Below, piece by piece: positions 1-9,708 of a stretch of DNA of 63,776 nucleotides. The DNA lies in NCBI GenBank assembly GCA_003427395.1, contig BFEA01000229.1, positions 2,082,780-2,146,555 of the forward strand. The letters are read 5' to 3'. Both the position numbers and the translations under genes were made by a program. Source of the DNA: Chara braunii (taxonomy: Eukaryota > Streptophyta > Charophyceae > Charales > Characeae). How positions within the stretch are numbered: the first letter of the stretch is position 1; the number at the start of each line of letters is the position of its first letter. The notes below the pieces were generated by a model. That model was not told where the DNA came from, made no database searches, and saw nothing but the letters and a program-made list of their open reading frames with translations.

Positions 1-31
1 TCTTATACACATCTAGATGTGTATAAGAGAC

Positions 32-33
<2 letters not shown>
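1..33. other. Nextera mate-pair junction adapter residue
   Basis: The first 33 bases are the palindromic Nextera mate-pair junction: two mosaic-end halves meet at TCTAGA, with only the first five bases of the standard junction missing. This is library-construction sequence, not genome. It shows that the left edge of the window is the end of an assembled contig or scaffold and that the following GA repeat may be joined artificially. Confidence 0.93.
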
Positions 34-75
<42 letters not shown>

Positions 76-445
76 TGCGTGGGGAGCGCAGGAGGGAAGC
101 GTGATGGGAGCATGAAGAAGAAGAAGATCATGATGATGATGGTGCTTGCTAAGGAGGAGATCCACGTGTCATCACGTGGAAGTCATGTAGAGGAGGAATG
201 ACGAACGTGGCATGCTGGTATCAAAGGAAAAGGAAGAGGAGGAGGACACGAAGAAAATGTGGGAAGCATGTGACTTGGAATTGCATATGAGATCGAAGCA
301 GAAGGACAAGGAGAAGGACAAGAAAAAGATGCAGGGAGCATGGAGAGGTATTTTGTTGTGCGAGTTGCAGGCACTTTGGGGTCGTGATTGAAGAATAAGA
401 ATACGAAGAAAATGGTATTGTGCGAAGTGGAAAAGAGGAGAGGGG

Positions 446-482
<37 letters not shown>

Positions 483-668
483 AGGGTGAGGTGCTGTGGG
501 ATTTGCCAGGCATATTCGGATTGTAGTAGCAAACACAATACATGGAGCAGGAAAGAATAAATCGGAAGTGGAAGAGGGAAGAGATTGTCGTCATGCTTTG
601 TGGCAAGCCTATATGAATGTTGATAATATCATTTTTTTTATATGTGTGTGTGTGTGTGCGCGCACATA

Positions 669-701
<33 letters not shown>

Positions 702-707
702 CGCCCA
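34..707. repeat. Low-complexity tract: (GA)n, poly-G and (TG)n
   Basis: A (GA)n run covers about 34-73, a pure G run about 447-481 and a (TG)n run about 642-702. The rest is purine-rich without a credible gene; the open frames here simply translate the repeats. The (TG)n ends directly against the left LTR of gypsy-1, so the insertion may have been into or beside this microsatellite. Confidence 0.8.
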
Positions 708-2153
708 ACCTCACGTTCAACGCGGCTTCCTGTCCGGAGTGGGTGGTGGGTCTGGAAGTAGCGAGAAAGGAGGGGTGCCAAGGATTTTAGGAAAAAGGGG
801 CGGACTCCCAAGTCGGAATTGGAATCTCCGGTGTCAAATTTTCTAAGGGCAAGGATGTAAAAGGTTCCGGCCCTTGCGGGTGAAAAGGAATGCTCCGATT
901 TTTGGCGCAGCCGGTCGTTAGCCCAGGCGCAGCCTTGGCAGTCGATGTCTACAATTGTGGTCGAGAACAGATGTCGAATTTCGATGCTACGGGCCCGTGT
1001 TCGCGACGGTTCTTCAAGTTCCTACCCGTGCAACTTGGTATTTGCGGACCGGTCAGAAAACGATTATGTGAGTGCGTGTATACACTATGAGCCGCATTAT
1101 CGGTGAGTTGTAGCGCATGCGCGAGTTCACATAAGTTCCCTTCATCAGACATTAAACAAAAACGACCAACGCTCGTTCCCTTTTTTTATTTCAGCAAATC
1201 GGCTTCCCGAAAGCTGGCTTGAGAGTCGAGAACGTAAGAGAGATTTGCGGACGCGCTTGCGGGTTTTATAGTTGCGACAAGGGAGATAGAAGGGGGAGAA
1301 AGTGACGGGAGAGCTGAGGTGTAAGAGGAGAAGTAGGAGGAGAAGACTTTGAGAAGAATGCTCTACGAACGCCATGTTGATCCTTCGAAACTCAAGGTTC
1401 AACCAATCAGATTCGCGGTGCAATAGGAAGGTCCTATTGATCCACGCACCTGATTGGCGAGCGGGAGTTATCGATGGATCGACCGGGCGTCGTGTGCCAA
1501 ACTCAGACGGTGAGGGGAGAAAAAGGCGCGAGAAGTGGCGCAGATGATCAAGAAAGGAAAAGGGGCGCGCAGAGAGCAAGGCGGGAGAGGGAGAGAGAGA
1601 AAGAAAATAGTTATGGGGCGAGAGAAAGAGGAGGGAGAAGGGGAAAGGAGCGCGGGAGGGAGCGATGCGGGGGACAGAGAGGAGAAAGCTTTGCACGCGC
1701 GGCGCCGTCAACAAAAAGAGAGAAAAAGGCACCGAAACAGTTACAGCCTAATTCAAAACTGAAATCACCATATCCGCGCGTGAAAGAGCGATGCGGGAAA
1801 AAAAAATCCTATGCCTATTCGTATTCATACAAAATTCCGAGAGTTTTCCCCGACACGACCAAGAACATTCACACACACGAAAAGGACACGTCGATGTTCC
1901 GCTTATCCCGGAATTCCCAACTGCCGAGCCCAATTCCTAGTGCGTTCACTAAGGCGCACGTAATTTCCTATGTATTTCCCGAATTGCAGAAAGGAAAAGC
2001 AGAACCCGAGAGTCGAAAAAGCTATCCGAAAGATGGGAGCCAAGAACGAGGTACCCAAAATCAAGAAAACGAAGCGGGGTTTTTATAGGGTTGGTATGAT
2101 ACAAGCAAAAAGGGGTACGAAAGATAGCACGGACTGGGAAGTGATTCGTCACA
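708..2153 (-). repeat. 3' LTR of gypsy-1 (left copy)
   Basis: Its two ends match the right copy: the first ~140 bases resemble 8798-8940 (both contain AACCTCACG and a GTGCCAAGGA-like block), and 1515-2153 closely matches 10085-10722, both ending in TTCGTCACA. On the minus strand the LTR therefore begins TGTGACGAA. The middle (about 850-1515) does not obviously match the right LTR, which is about 480 bases longer. Boundaries are by-eye estimates. Confidence 0.7.
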
Positions 2154-2927
2154 TATGTGACGCGCAAGGGGTTCCAAAATTATGCGATCTCCTGATTGCA
2201 TGTCATGGCAGAAAAAGAGAGAGAGGAGGGAACAGAGTGATGCATGAGGAACCAAGCGTATCAACAAACGATCCAGCCAGAGTCCATGTTGACGCCAACT
2301 TCAATTGCAATTGTATGTTGCTGGAATCCTTGATGGTCGTCCAGGTGATGCCATCATCGTCCGCTGGTTCTCCGTGTGCTCTGCACCCCAGCTGGCTGCT
2401 GCCCGTCGAATCAGAGAGTGAGTTGATGTCATCGTCGATGGGGTGATCTCTGTAAGGCTTATTGATTCGTGTCGTTTCCCCCCACTGATTGGATGAAGAG
2501 AGGAGAGGGAGAGAGAGGGGGGGGGGGGGGGGGGAGGTAGTGATGTGATCGGGATCTACCTCCTAGTTGGAATGGGCCAGTAAAGGCGGTACATGGAGGG
2601 GATTTCACGAGGTCGACGGGGAGGAAGTGGGGGTAGGAAGCGATTCATTCCTTCCATCGTCACCGGGAGCTCCTCATATCGGATGATCCGGTGGAAGTGT
2701 GGGTAGGAAGCGATTCATTCCTTCCATCGTCACCTGTAGTCTGACCAAGCAGAAAGACGGCTCCTCAAAAGTTTCACGCCACAGCCGCCAATGTCCAGGA
2801 TTGATAAGAGGGACCGAAAGAGGCTCGAACGAGAAGGAAAGAGAAGGATGAAGATCGGATTGCCAGAAGGTGGGGAAGAGAGAGGGGAGACCAAAGATAG
2901 AGAGAGGAGCGAGAAGATCGGCGTGGT
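2154..2927. other. Gypsy-1 untranslated tract between the extra ORFs and 3' LTR
   Basis: It contains a G run at 2517-2534 and a direct repeat of about 38 bases (2627-2664 and 2697-2734, period 70) whose core GGAAGCGATTCATTCCTTCC is itself nearly palindromic. A purine tract on the minus strand at about 2476-2487 could be the polypurine tract, but it does not sit next to the LTR edge deduced from the LTR match. A small minus-strand frame at 2674-2931 overlaps the stop of the preceding ORF as ATGA; it is pyrimidine-rich at the DNA level and probably not coding. Confidence 0.45.
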
Positions 2928-3410
2928 TCATTGGGGATGTGGGAAGGGGACGAGGGTTGGGATCGCAACTAGCCGCTCACGCGGTGATCGACGAATATTG
3001 CCAAGATCCGATGCAAAGATCGGGATGAGGTTATACCCTTCTCGGGCGAGGACGTGCCGCCACACGTTGGACACTTGCTCCGTCCACTCGCGCAGTGAGG
3101 TCAAGATCGAGGTATGCCACTGCGGATTGACCGAGCTGATGTCGCCGCTGAATGCTGCAACCGTGGTGACGTGGCTCGTTCTGGGACCCGCTCGCCGATG
3201 AACTGCAATTACGTCCGCGAATACTATTGCGTGAGGACTTCCTTCGATTCGGATCGCGGTGGCGGCACAGATACCTTCGTCACAGAAGAATCGCATCAAA
3301 CGCCGAAGATCCGCATTGAGCCAAGGGTGACAAACTTGTCGAATCTCTGAGATGTGGCCCCGTGGCTGCAACAGATGTGCGTCAAGAACCTTCTCCGTGA
3401 TAAAACTCAT
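2928..3410 (-). CDS. Extra ORF downstream of gypsy-1 pol (ATGA overlap)
   Basis: This 160-residue frame starts MSFITEKVLDAH and ends FPHPQ. I chose the ATG at 3408-3410 because it overlaps the pol stop (3407-3409) as ATGA, an arrangement that allows termination-reinitiation; an upstream ATG at 3500 would add 30 low-complexity residues inside the integrase tail. The middle has a mixed hydrophobic and charged composition typical of a folded protein, with cysteines at RQVCHPW and FFCDEGIC. I recognise no family: no transmembrane run, no envelope-type signature and no chromodomain. A third, downstream ORF in this position is not part of the minimal gypsy plan, so it may be lineage-specific. Confidence 0.5.
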   Translation of the reverse strand: MSFITEKVLDAHLLQPRGHISEIRQVCHPWLNADLRRLMRFFCDEGICAATAIRIEGSPHAIVFADVIAVHRRAGPRTSHVTTVAAFSGDISSVNPQWHTSILTSLREWTEQVSNVWRHVLAREGYNLIPIFASDLGNIRRSPRERLVAIPTLVPFPHPQ

Positions 3411-4254
3411 GGCGAGGTAGGAGAAGAGGATGAAGGACAAGAGGGAGAAAGAGGAGAGAGAGTTAGATCGTCGTCGTTCTCCTCGCTTTCCGAGGAACAA
3501 GAGGGAGGAAGAAGACGGAGGTAGGAGGTATGTCGGACGATGGGGACAGAGGTATGGCTGGCACTAGCCTCAGGCGCGATGCGCACCGTGTTAGCGCCGT
3601 TGGGTCCGAGCTCGACAATGCGAAAGCAGCCAGAAAACTTGGGAGCGAGTTTTGGTCGCGTGCACATTTACGTACCTGTACTAGGTCCCCTAATTTATAT
3701 TGATGCTGGGGCCCAGCATTTCCATTCCGAGCCTCGTAGCTACGGACCTGTCTACCGTGGGCCAGTTCGGTCATCCTTTGCCTTTTTCGGGCTAGCTTCA
3801 GGACGGCCCGTTCCATTAATTCGGTGTACCTTTTGGCCTTGGCCTTGAGAGCTGCACGCGTGTCTCTACCCCCTGCTTCGGCAATTTCCGAGTTACCCCG
3901 GTAATCGATACAGGGGAGGCTATTAGTTCGAAGCTGAAAAGGGGTAAACCCCGTGGACTTGTGAGGGGTGGCCCGGTGGATCCCGACGATCTGATACACG
4001 ATCTCGGACCAAGGACGCGTGTCATGTGCCGCTAAGTTCCTGCGAAGGGCGGTTTTAATCATACGGTTGGCATTCTCGGCCAAACCGTTCGACTGGGACA
4101 CGTGGGGTGCCGTATGTCGGAGCGCGACGCCCCTTCGCGCAAGCAGTTCTTGTACCTCACCTTTGAATTCCGATCCATTGTCGGTTAGAATTTCTTCCGT
4201 ATCTAGATGGGTATAGAGGAATCGTTCGATGTACGTGGCTATTTCTGTGGCCTT
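3407..4254 (-). pseudogene. Gypsy-1 integrase, second half and C-terminal domain
   Basis: It continues the PHD-integrase frame directly after the TGA at 4255-4257. It holds the second catalytic aspartate in ILTDNGSEF and the catalytic glutamate in SQSNGLAENANR, 34 residues apart, so together with the aspartate in VSMDTT upstream the full DDE triad is present. The C-terminal part reads HQYKLGDLVQVRK. It then shifts frame near 3660-3690 and continues as KFSGCFRIVELGPNGANTVRI, a GPF/Y-like SH3 module, ending in a serine-rich acidic tail with a TGA at 3407-3409. The frameshift and the TGA make it a pseudogene as it stands. Confidence 0.85.
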
Positions 4255-5121
4255 TCAGGTCTTACAGGGATAGACTTCGATGTATTTGGAAAAATGGTCA
4301 ATTAAAACTAACAGGATAGAATATTCACAGCGGTTTGGGCCAGGTGGCACGTCGATATTTGTCGTGTCCATACTGACTCGCTGGAAAGGACGCTCTACTT
4401 CTGTTGGTACTATCGTGTTTGGTCCCCATATAGGGGCGCGATCAGCGGCACAGACCAGACAGTTAGCAACAATGTATTTGACATCATCTCGTATGTTGGA
4501 CCAGAACCATCCGTTATGGTCTACAGTTGCCTCAGTGACACGTATCGCGAAATGAGCGGCCTGTTCTTCGTTAACAGATCGGATCCAGTCATATCGCTGG
4601 AATGGATGGGAAACCGTCAACCACGAGTCCGATCCGTCAGTTTTACGCTTTTCTAAATGACCGTTGACCCATCGATAGTCCCGAGATCTCTCGGTCGCCC
4701 TACGTCTGTCGTGTTTGGTGAGGTGGCCCAATGATAATCCCGCTAATTTCACCGATAAAATTTTATCCGTCCAAACTCCCGCTCGTCGGTATTTTTCGTC
4801 ATATTCAGGGCCGTCCGTACGGGCGGCCTCGAATCGAACCTCCGTGGGGAGTTTGTTCGTTCTACACAGGGGGCACCTCCACTCCTTGCTATTCGTCCGA
4901 TATCGAACGCAGGCCCCGTGTGCACGATTGACACACGTGGCACATTCTACCCAGTCAATAAACCCGGTTTCGAAGGGATGACAGTCGACCCCATAAACCC
5001 GTGCAATACACGTGCAAAAATAACAGAATTTATCGGGAAGGGTGGCGAAGAAAGCCGAGGAAGTGAGAGGGGCAAAATTAGTAGGAGAAGAAGGGGTTGC
5101 GGAGTCAAGTGGGGTAGTCAT
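4255..5121 (-). pseudogene. Gypsy-1 PHD finger fused to integrase N-terminus
   Basis: Residues 33-86 form a PHD-type zinc finger: C33-x2-C36, C60-x2-C63, H68-x2-C71 and C83-x2-C86. The signature tryptophan W81 sits two residues before the seventh ligand. PHD fingers commonly read histone H3 tails. Next comes the integrase HHCC zinc domain (histidines in AAHFAIRVTEATVDHNGWFW, cysteines in ANCLVC) and the start of the catalytic core (VSMDTT, LVLIDHFSKY). The polyprotein frame is continuous with RNase H upstream, interrupted only by TGA at 5182-5184, and with the rest of integrase after TGA at 4255-4257. A PHD finger between RNase H and integrase is unusual; gypsy elements that target chromatin normally carry a C-terminal chromodomain. 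Confidence 0.85.
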
Positions 5122-5181
5122 GGTGACAGAGAAGGAAGGGATGCAGAGAGGGTAGAACAGACCAAGTAGTCCTCGTGTCCT

Positions 5182-6642
5182 TCACTGCTTCGATAGGATC
5201 TCCACTTGGCCGTACCGAGGTTCGATCTCCTGTTCGGGTTCGTTCCTTGGAATCACCTCCTCACTCTTCGGAAATTTCTCGGGTCGGTGCAGTCGTGTCA
5301 GTCCGTCCGCATTCCTGTGTCTCTCGTGCTTCCGATGACGAATGTCAAAGTCCATGCTCTGCAGCACCGTTGCGCATCGCCCGATCATGCCAGAGTAATC
5401 CTTCGATTTCTTCAGAGCCAACAGGGGCTCATGATCAGTTACCAAGGTGAACTTTCGCCCGTACAGGTAAGTGCGAAAGTGGCTGATTCCCCAGAGAGTC
5501 GCGTAGCATTCCCCCGTTGGAGCGGTGTAGTTGCGCTTGCAAGCTGGCACCGATTTGGAGGCATACTCCACCACACTCTCGAGTCCGCTTGGTCCCGTCT
5601 GGGCAAGGATCGCCGAAATTGCCTCTGGCTGCCAGTCAGTGATGAGAACAAAAGGCTTTTCGGGATCTGGTCTTATAAGGACCGGAGCCGAAATGATAGC
5701 GGCCTTGAGTTTGGAAAACGCTTGATCGCACTCCGGCGTCCAGATCAACGGTTGATCCTTGCGCAACAGATTTGTGAGGGGTCCCGCAATTGCCGCGAAG
5801 CTCTTGATAAATCTTCGGTAGTACGAGGCTAGGCCCAGAAAGGCGCGAACTTGCGTGATAGTCGTAGGCACCGGCGCATCCCTGACAGCTGCCACCTTCT
5901 CCGGCTCCGGTTGGAGTCCCTTGTCTGTCACCACGTGCCCTAGGAAGGAAATGGTGGTGAGGAAAAATTGACACTTCTCAAGCGCTACCTTGAAGCCCGC
6001 ATCTCGCAACGCATGCAGTGCCCATTCGATGTGTTGCACGTGTCCCTCATAGGAACTTGAGTACACCAAGATATCATCCATGTACACAATCACACAGTAG
6101 TTGATGATACTATGCGCCAGACGAGTCTTTCTCACGAAGTTCTGAAAAGCCATATTCATTGCCCGTTGAAAGGGCGAGGGGGAGTTGCAGATACCCATCG
6201 GACATCGAATCCACTGCCATGTACCTTCGAAAAGCACGAAAGCTGTTTTCGGACGATCTTCCTCTCGAACAAGAAGACGATGGAACCCATGGTGAACATC
6301 AAACTTGCTGAAAAATCGAGCACTCCCAATCGCATCCAACAACTCATCAATCCGGGGGAGGGGGTACACATCTTTGATCGTGATATCATTCAACTTTCGA
6401 TGATCAATGCAAATGCGAATCCCTCCGGCCTTTTTAGGCACGATTACTACGGGAAACGACCAGGGACCTATGGCGGGTTCGATCCATCCATTAGCTTCGA
6501 ATTCCTTAATCCGCTGAAAAGCGGCCGCTCTTTGGGCTGGCGAGTATCGGTAAGGAACGCAGCTAATGGGTGGATGGTCTCCCGTGAGAATGGCATGCTC
6601 GATCACATTAGTTAAGCCAATGTCGTTATCGTGGATGCTCAA
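5182..6642 (-). CDS. Gypsy-1 reverse transcriptase and RNase H
   Basis: The 486-residue frame holds a complete RT palm and an RNase H. The RT motifs are WIEPAIGPWSFPVVIVPKK, then RICIDHRKLND, the first catalytic aspartate in FFSKFDVHHGF, YMDDILVYS with the aspartate pair, and FLGHVVTDKG followed by FLGLASYYRRFIK. RNase H follows with catalytic residues in LITDWQPEA, APTGECYATLW and LVTDHEPLLAL. The enzymes copy element RNA into cDNA in cytoplasmic particles. The frame ends at TGA 5182-5184 before the PHD-integrase. Upstream in-frame sequence (6643-6777, INNHLPGHVPAELRK) is the usual pre-RT linker and has TGA near 6736 and at 6778. All key residues are intact. Confidence 0.95.
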   Translation of the reverse strand: MSIHDNDIGLTNVIEHAILTGDHPPISCVPYRYSPAQRAAAFQRIKEFEANGWIEPAIGPWSFPVVIVPKKAGGIRICIDHRKLNDITIKDVYPLPRIDELLDAIGSARFFSKFDVHHGFHRLLVREEDRPKTAFVLFEGTWQWIRCPMGICNSPSPFQRAMNMAFQNFVRKTRLAHSIINYCVIVYMDDILVYSSSYEGHVQHIEWALHALRDAGFKVALEKCQFFLTTISFLGHVVTDKGLQPEPEKVAAVRDAPVPTTITQVRAFLGLASYYRRFIKSFAAIAGPLTNLLRKDQPLIWTPECDQAFSKLKAAIISAPVLIRPDPEKPFVLITDWQPEAISAILAQTGPSGLESVVEYASKSVPACKRNYTAPTGECYATLWGISHFRTYLYGRKFTLVTDHEPLLALKKSKDYSGMIGRCATVLQSMDFDIRHRKHERHRNADGLTRLHRPEKFPKSEEVIPRNEPEQEIEPRYGQVEILSKQ

Positions 6643-6777
6643 TACTTCTGCGTCACCATTAACACACGGATTAATGATTTTCCGAAGTTCCGCGGGGACG
6701 TGACCTGGCAGGTGATTGTTGATTCCCCGGAAATCTCAAGGGGCATATCGACCCAATCTTCCGGTCGTTCCCGCCGA

Positions 6778-7839
6778 TCATGGCTGAACAGAGAAGACAG
6801 TTGCTATCATCTGGGACTCAACGGGGCTGATCATCTCCGTTTCTTTGGCTTCAGCATCAGTCTCTGAACCAACCGAGGTTGGTTCCACAGTTAGTCCCGT
6901 TAGATCCCTCATTTCTTGCATCAGATTAGGTACATCACTTACAGGTGCCTCCGCCTCTTGTTTAATCAAGGCGATGGTGGCTCCTGCCGTTAGTAACGAT
7001 CTGGGCGGAAAAACAGAGACATCCAAATAGTGTTCCGTTTGCTGATAACGCGTTCGTAAGGAGAGAGCTCCCTCGTACAAGGTGGGAGGGGGTTCCAAAT
7101 CATCAGCCAGGTCGGATACCTGTAAGATAGGTTCCCCAAGCAGGACCGAAGGACTAACTTGAGTAATCGGAGGCACAAGCGCGCTGTCTCCTGAATCCAC
7201 GTGGAAACTTCGAGCAGGGTCGGGGCGCACTTGGAATTCCTCGGGAATTTCGTGTTCGAAAAGTTCAACCAGGTGCTTCCATTTATCTTCGCTCGAGAGC
7301 TCTTCTTCGTATTCCTGTTCCCTGATTCCATCACTGATGTCCGAAGGAGAGCACTCCTCGGGATCAATGCATTGAATCATCCTAATTTGGGCCGAGTTAG
7401 GGACCCATTTTATCGTTCGAGTGGAAACTCGTAAAGGAACAGTTTGAGGCTTTCCCCCAGTTTGCGTGAGCACCAATTGTTTCGAATCGAAATGCAGACG
7501 TGCGCCCACCACCATCGAAGGGGAAGGCTGCTCTGGGGCATATGCCACGAGCTCTCCTCCTTGGTCCGTATCCATCAAGGCGGCCACTCGTCCTTGATTA
7601 AGGGCGATAGGGGCCACAGCAGGGGGATGCTGATTACGTTTCGGCTGCGGACAGTCACGGGCGAAATGCACGGGCTGTTTGCAGTTAAAGCATTCGATGT
7701 TTCCGGCTGGATTAGCTAGATGAGGGAACTGAGGTGCGAACCCTGGAGCAGGTGGGGCAGGTAAGAGTGGAAACGATGCAGGGGCAGGCCAAGCGGGAGC
7801 CCGGTTAGGCTTAATTGGCCTGCTCATTATCTGTTCCAT
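6778..7839 (-). pseudogene. Gypsy-1 gag zinc knuckle and protease-region segment
   Basis: A 353-residue segment in the same frame as gag and RT. Near the N-terminus it has an intact CCHC nucleocapsid knuckle, CFNCKQPVHFARDC, preceded by a proline-rich stretch. The rest is acidic. A possible retropepsin active site is FHVDSGDSALV, but flanking protease features (hydrophobic sheet, the ILG motif) are not clear, so the protease assignment is weak. The segment is separated from gag by TGA at 7840-7842 followed immediately by ATG, and from the RT linker by TGA at 6778-6780. The simplest reading is one gag-pro-pol frame damaged by point mutations. Confidence 0.75.
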
Positions 7840-8661
7840 TCATTCCATATGAGCGGCATGCATTTGGATTAGATTGCTCATCCATTCGGACTGCTTGGTG
7901 GTGGCCGTATGGATCATCTGGGCAAGATGTAAGTTGGTTATGGCCGGCGAAGGGGGTTCGGGTGAGATTCCGCTTTTGACTGTCTCGATCGATTGTTTCA
8001 CGGGGGGCGAGGAAGAAGAAGCAAGCAGGATATCGGACACGATCCAGCCGGGAAGGTCATGGTCGGGACGGGGGTAAAACCGTTTGACCACCTGCAGCCA
8101 TGATCGCCTTTTAGCCGTTACATCCCGTATGGTATCTGTAATATCCTCATCTCCCTGGCTGATATATTTTTTTGTATCCGTCAAGTCTTGTTTCAATGCT
8201 TTAGCGATGATAGCCGGTAACGGGTGTGTTTTCGGCGGAACCTTTTTCTGCAGTTTCCCTTTCAATGTCGGACTTCGTAGGTGATCAATGGACAAATCTC
8301 GAGTGGATTTCTCGTCTCGCCCGGATTTGTCCAACGTGGTTTGAAATCGATTGACGAAATCGGGCAACAATTCCCCTAGTCCTTGTGGTCGATTTTTTAG
8401 TACATACCAGGCGGCGTCTTCACTAACCGTATCGAATCGAGCCAAGAAGGCTTGCTTGAAGGCATTACAATCTACCCACATATGTTTCCTAAACCAGTTA
8501 TGCGACGTATTGCGGAGTAGCAATGTCAGAACGCGGGGAAGATCGGCTGCGCTGTAGTTTTAAGCTTCGACGGCTTCTAGCCATGCCTCGGGATGAGTAT
8601 GGTTGGGGAAGAAGGGGAAGGAAGCAGGGATGCTAACGATCACCCTATTACCGTCCACCAT
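7840..8661 (-). pseudogene. Gypsy-1 gag (capsid domain)
   Basis: It contains a retrotransposon gag capsid signature: HPEAWLEAVEA, stop, NYSAADLPRVLTLLLRNTS, then WFRKHMWVDCNAFKQAFLARF and PDFVNRFQTTL. I place the start at the ATG 8659-8661; the frame is open further toward the PBS, so an upstream start is possible. TAA at 8560-8562 interrupts it, consistent with CAA to TAA. Gag assembles the particle that packages element RNA. A basic and lysine-rich middle and a C-terminal segment ending HAAHME lead into the zinc-knuckle segment. Confidence 0.8.
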
Positions 8662-8785
8662 TGGTATTGCGGGTGCAGCCGCACCAGACTGAGACCTGGT
8701 TACTGGGCGATCCCAACGAGCTAGTTGAGGGCCTCTTCTACCTCTCGCCAGTTCGACTTACTGTCATCAGAACCGACACGTGTCG

Positions 8786-8797
8786 GCTCCGATACCA
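8786..8797 (-). other. Gypsy-1 primer binding site, initiator Met tRNA type
   Basis: The minus strand reads TGGTATCGGAGC, one mismatch from TGGTATCAGAGC, the usual complement of the 3' end of initiator methionine tRNA in plant LTR elements. It lies directly next to the LTR edge inferred independently from the LTR match (8798) and 125 bases before the gag ATG, which supports both calls. Confidence 0.8.
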
Positions 8798-9635
8798 ACC
8801 TCACGCCCTGTGCTGTCTTTCGTTCGGAGTGTTAGGCGTGCGGAAAGAGGCCCAGAAAAACAGCCAGATGGGGTGTGCCAAGGACTTTTGGGAATTGAGT
8901 GTGGGGACACAGATGGAACTGAAATCCCCCGTGTTGGTCCAATGAAGCAAGTCGATTGCTTTCGTGCGTCGCGGAATGCGCACGCGGGCACAGCGGAAAA
9001 AGAGAAAAAATCCAAATTCAATCCAAAAGGTATTGTCGGGCTTCCCACCGAGCCACAGCCCGTCGTTTAGAACGGAAAGGCTTTGGCACGCTCCGCGTGT
9101 CTCGTTTTCGTACCAAATCTCGTCGTCGTTCGATGGTTAGTTCCGAGTCTGGCGTGGATGGTCTCAGCCGCGTGGCTCTTTCTTTATGCTTGTTTTCACT
9201 CCGTACACGGTAGTGGAAACCCCTGGATTCGTAGCGCTCAAAGCGCTGGCATTCGGTGCATAGGGTGCACGGCCAGTGGGGTTCTACTGCCGTCTATGGG
9301 ATGACGATCAACTCGTTGAATGGCAACAATATCGAGTAAGGTGGGAAGTGCGTGTCGATAGTGACAAACCCAGCCTCTACGAACCCTAAACAACGATTTG
9401 CCGGAGGGAAGTAGTATCATCCGCCGATCTGTGCGACAGCTTCTTGCACGTCCCACTCGCACACACGTGTCCTTTCCTCGTTGTACGGAAAAGGCCGTGT
9501 TGGGGCTGGAGATACGGGAGGCTGGTGCCCAATCGGAGGGTACTGGTTGGCCCAGATATCAATCAATTGAAAAGACCTTGCGACGTCATCAAGAAAAGAA
9601 AACACTCGCGCAACTCATAAACAATTTCCTTCAAC

Positions 9636-9708
<73 letters not shown>

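Noticed and set aside
172-720. Proline-rich and HTHTHT protein frames near the left end.
   Set aside because: They are translations of poly-G/C and (TG)n microsatellites.
8760-8770. Another hammerhead at the CTGATGA on the minus strand near 8768.
   Set aside because: No GAA with a stem II follows and no stem III partner exists.
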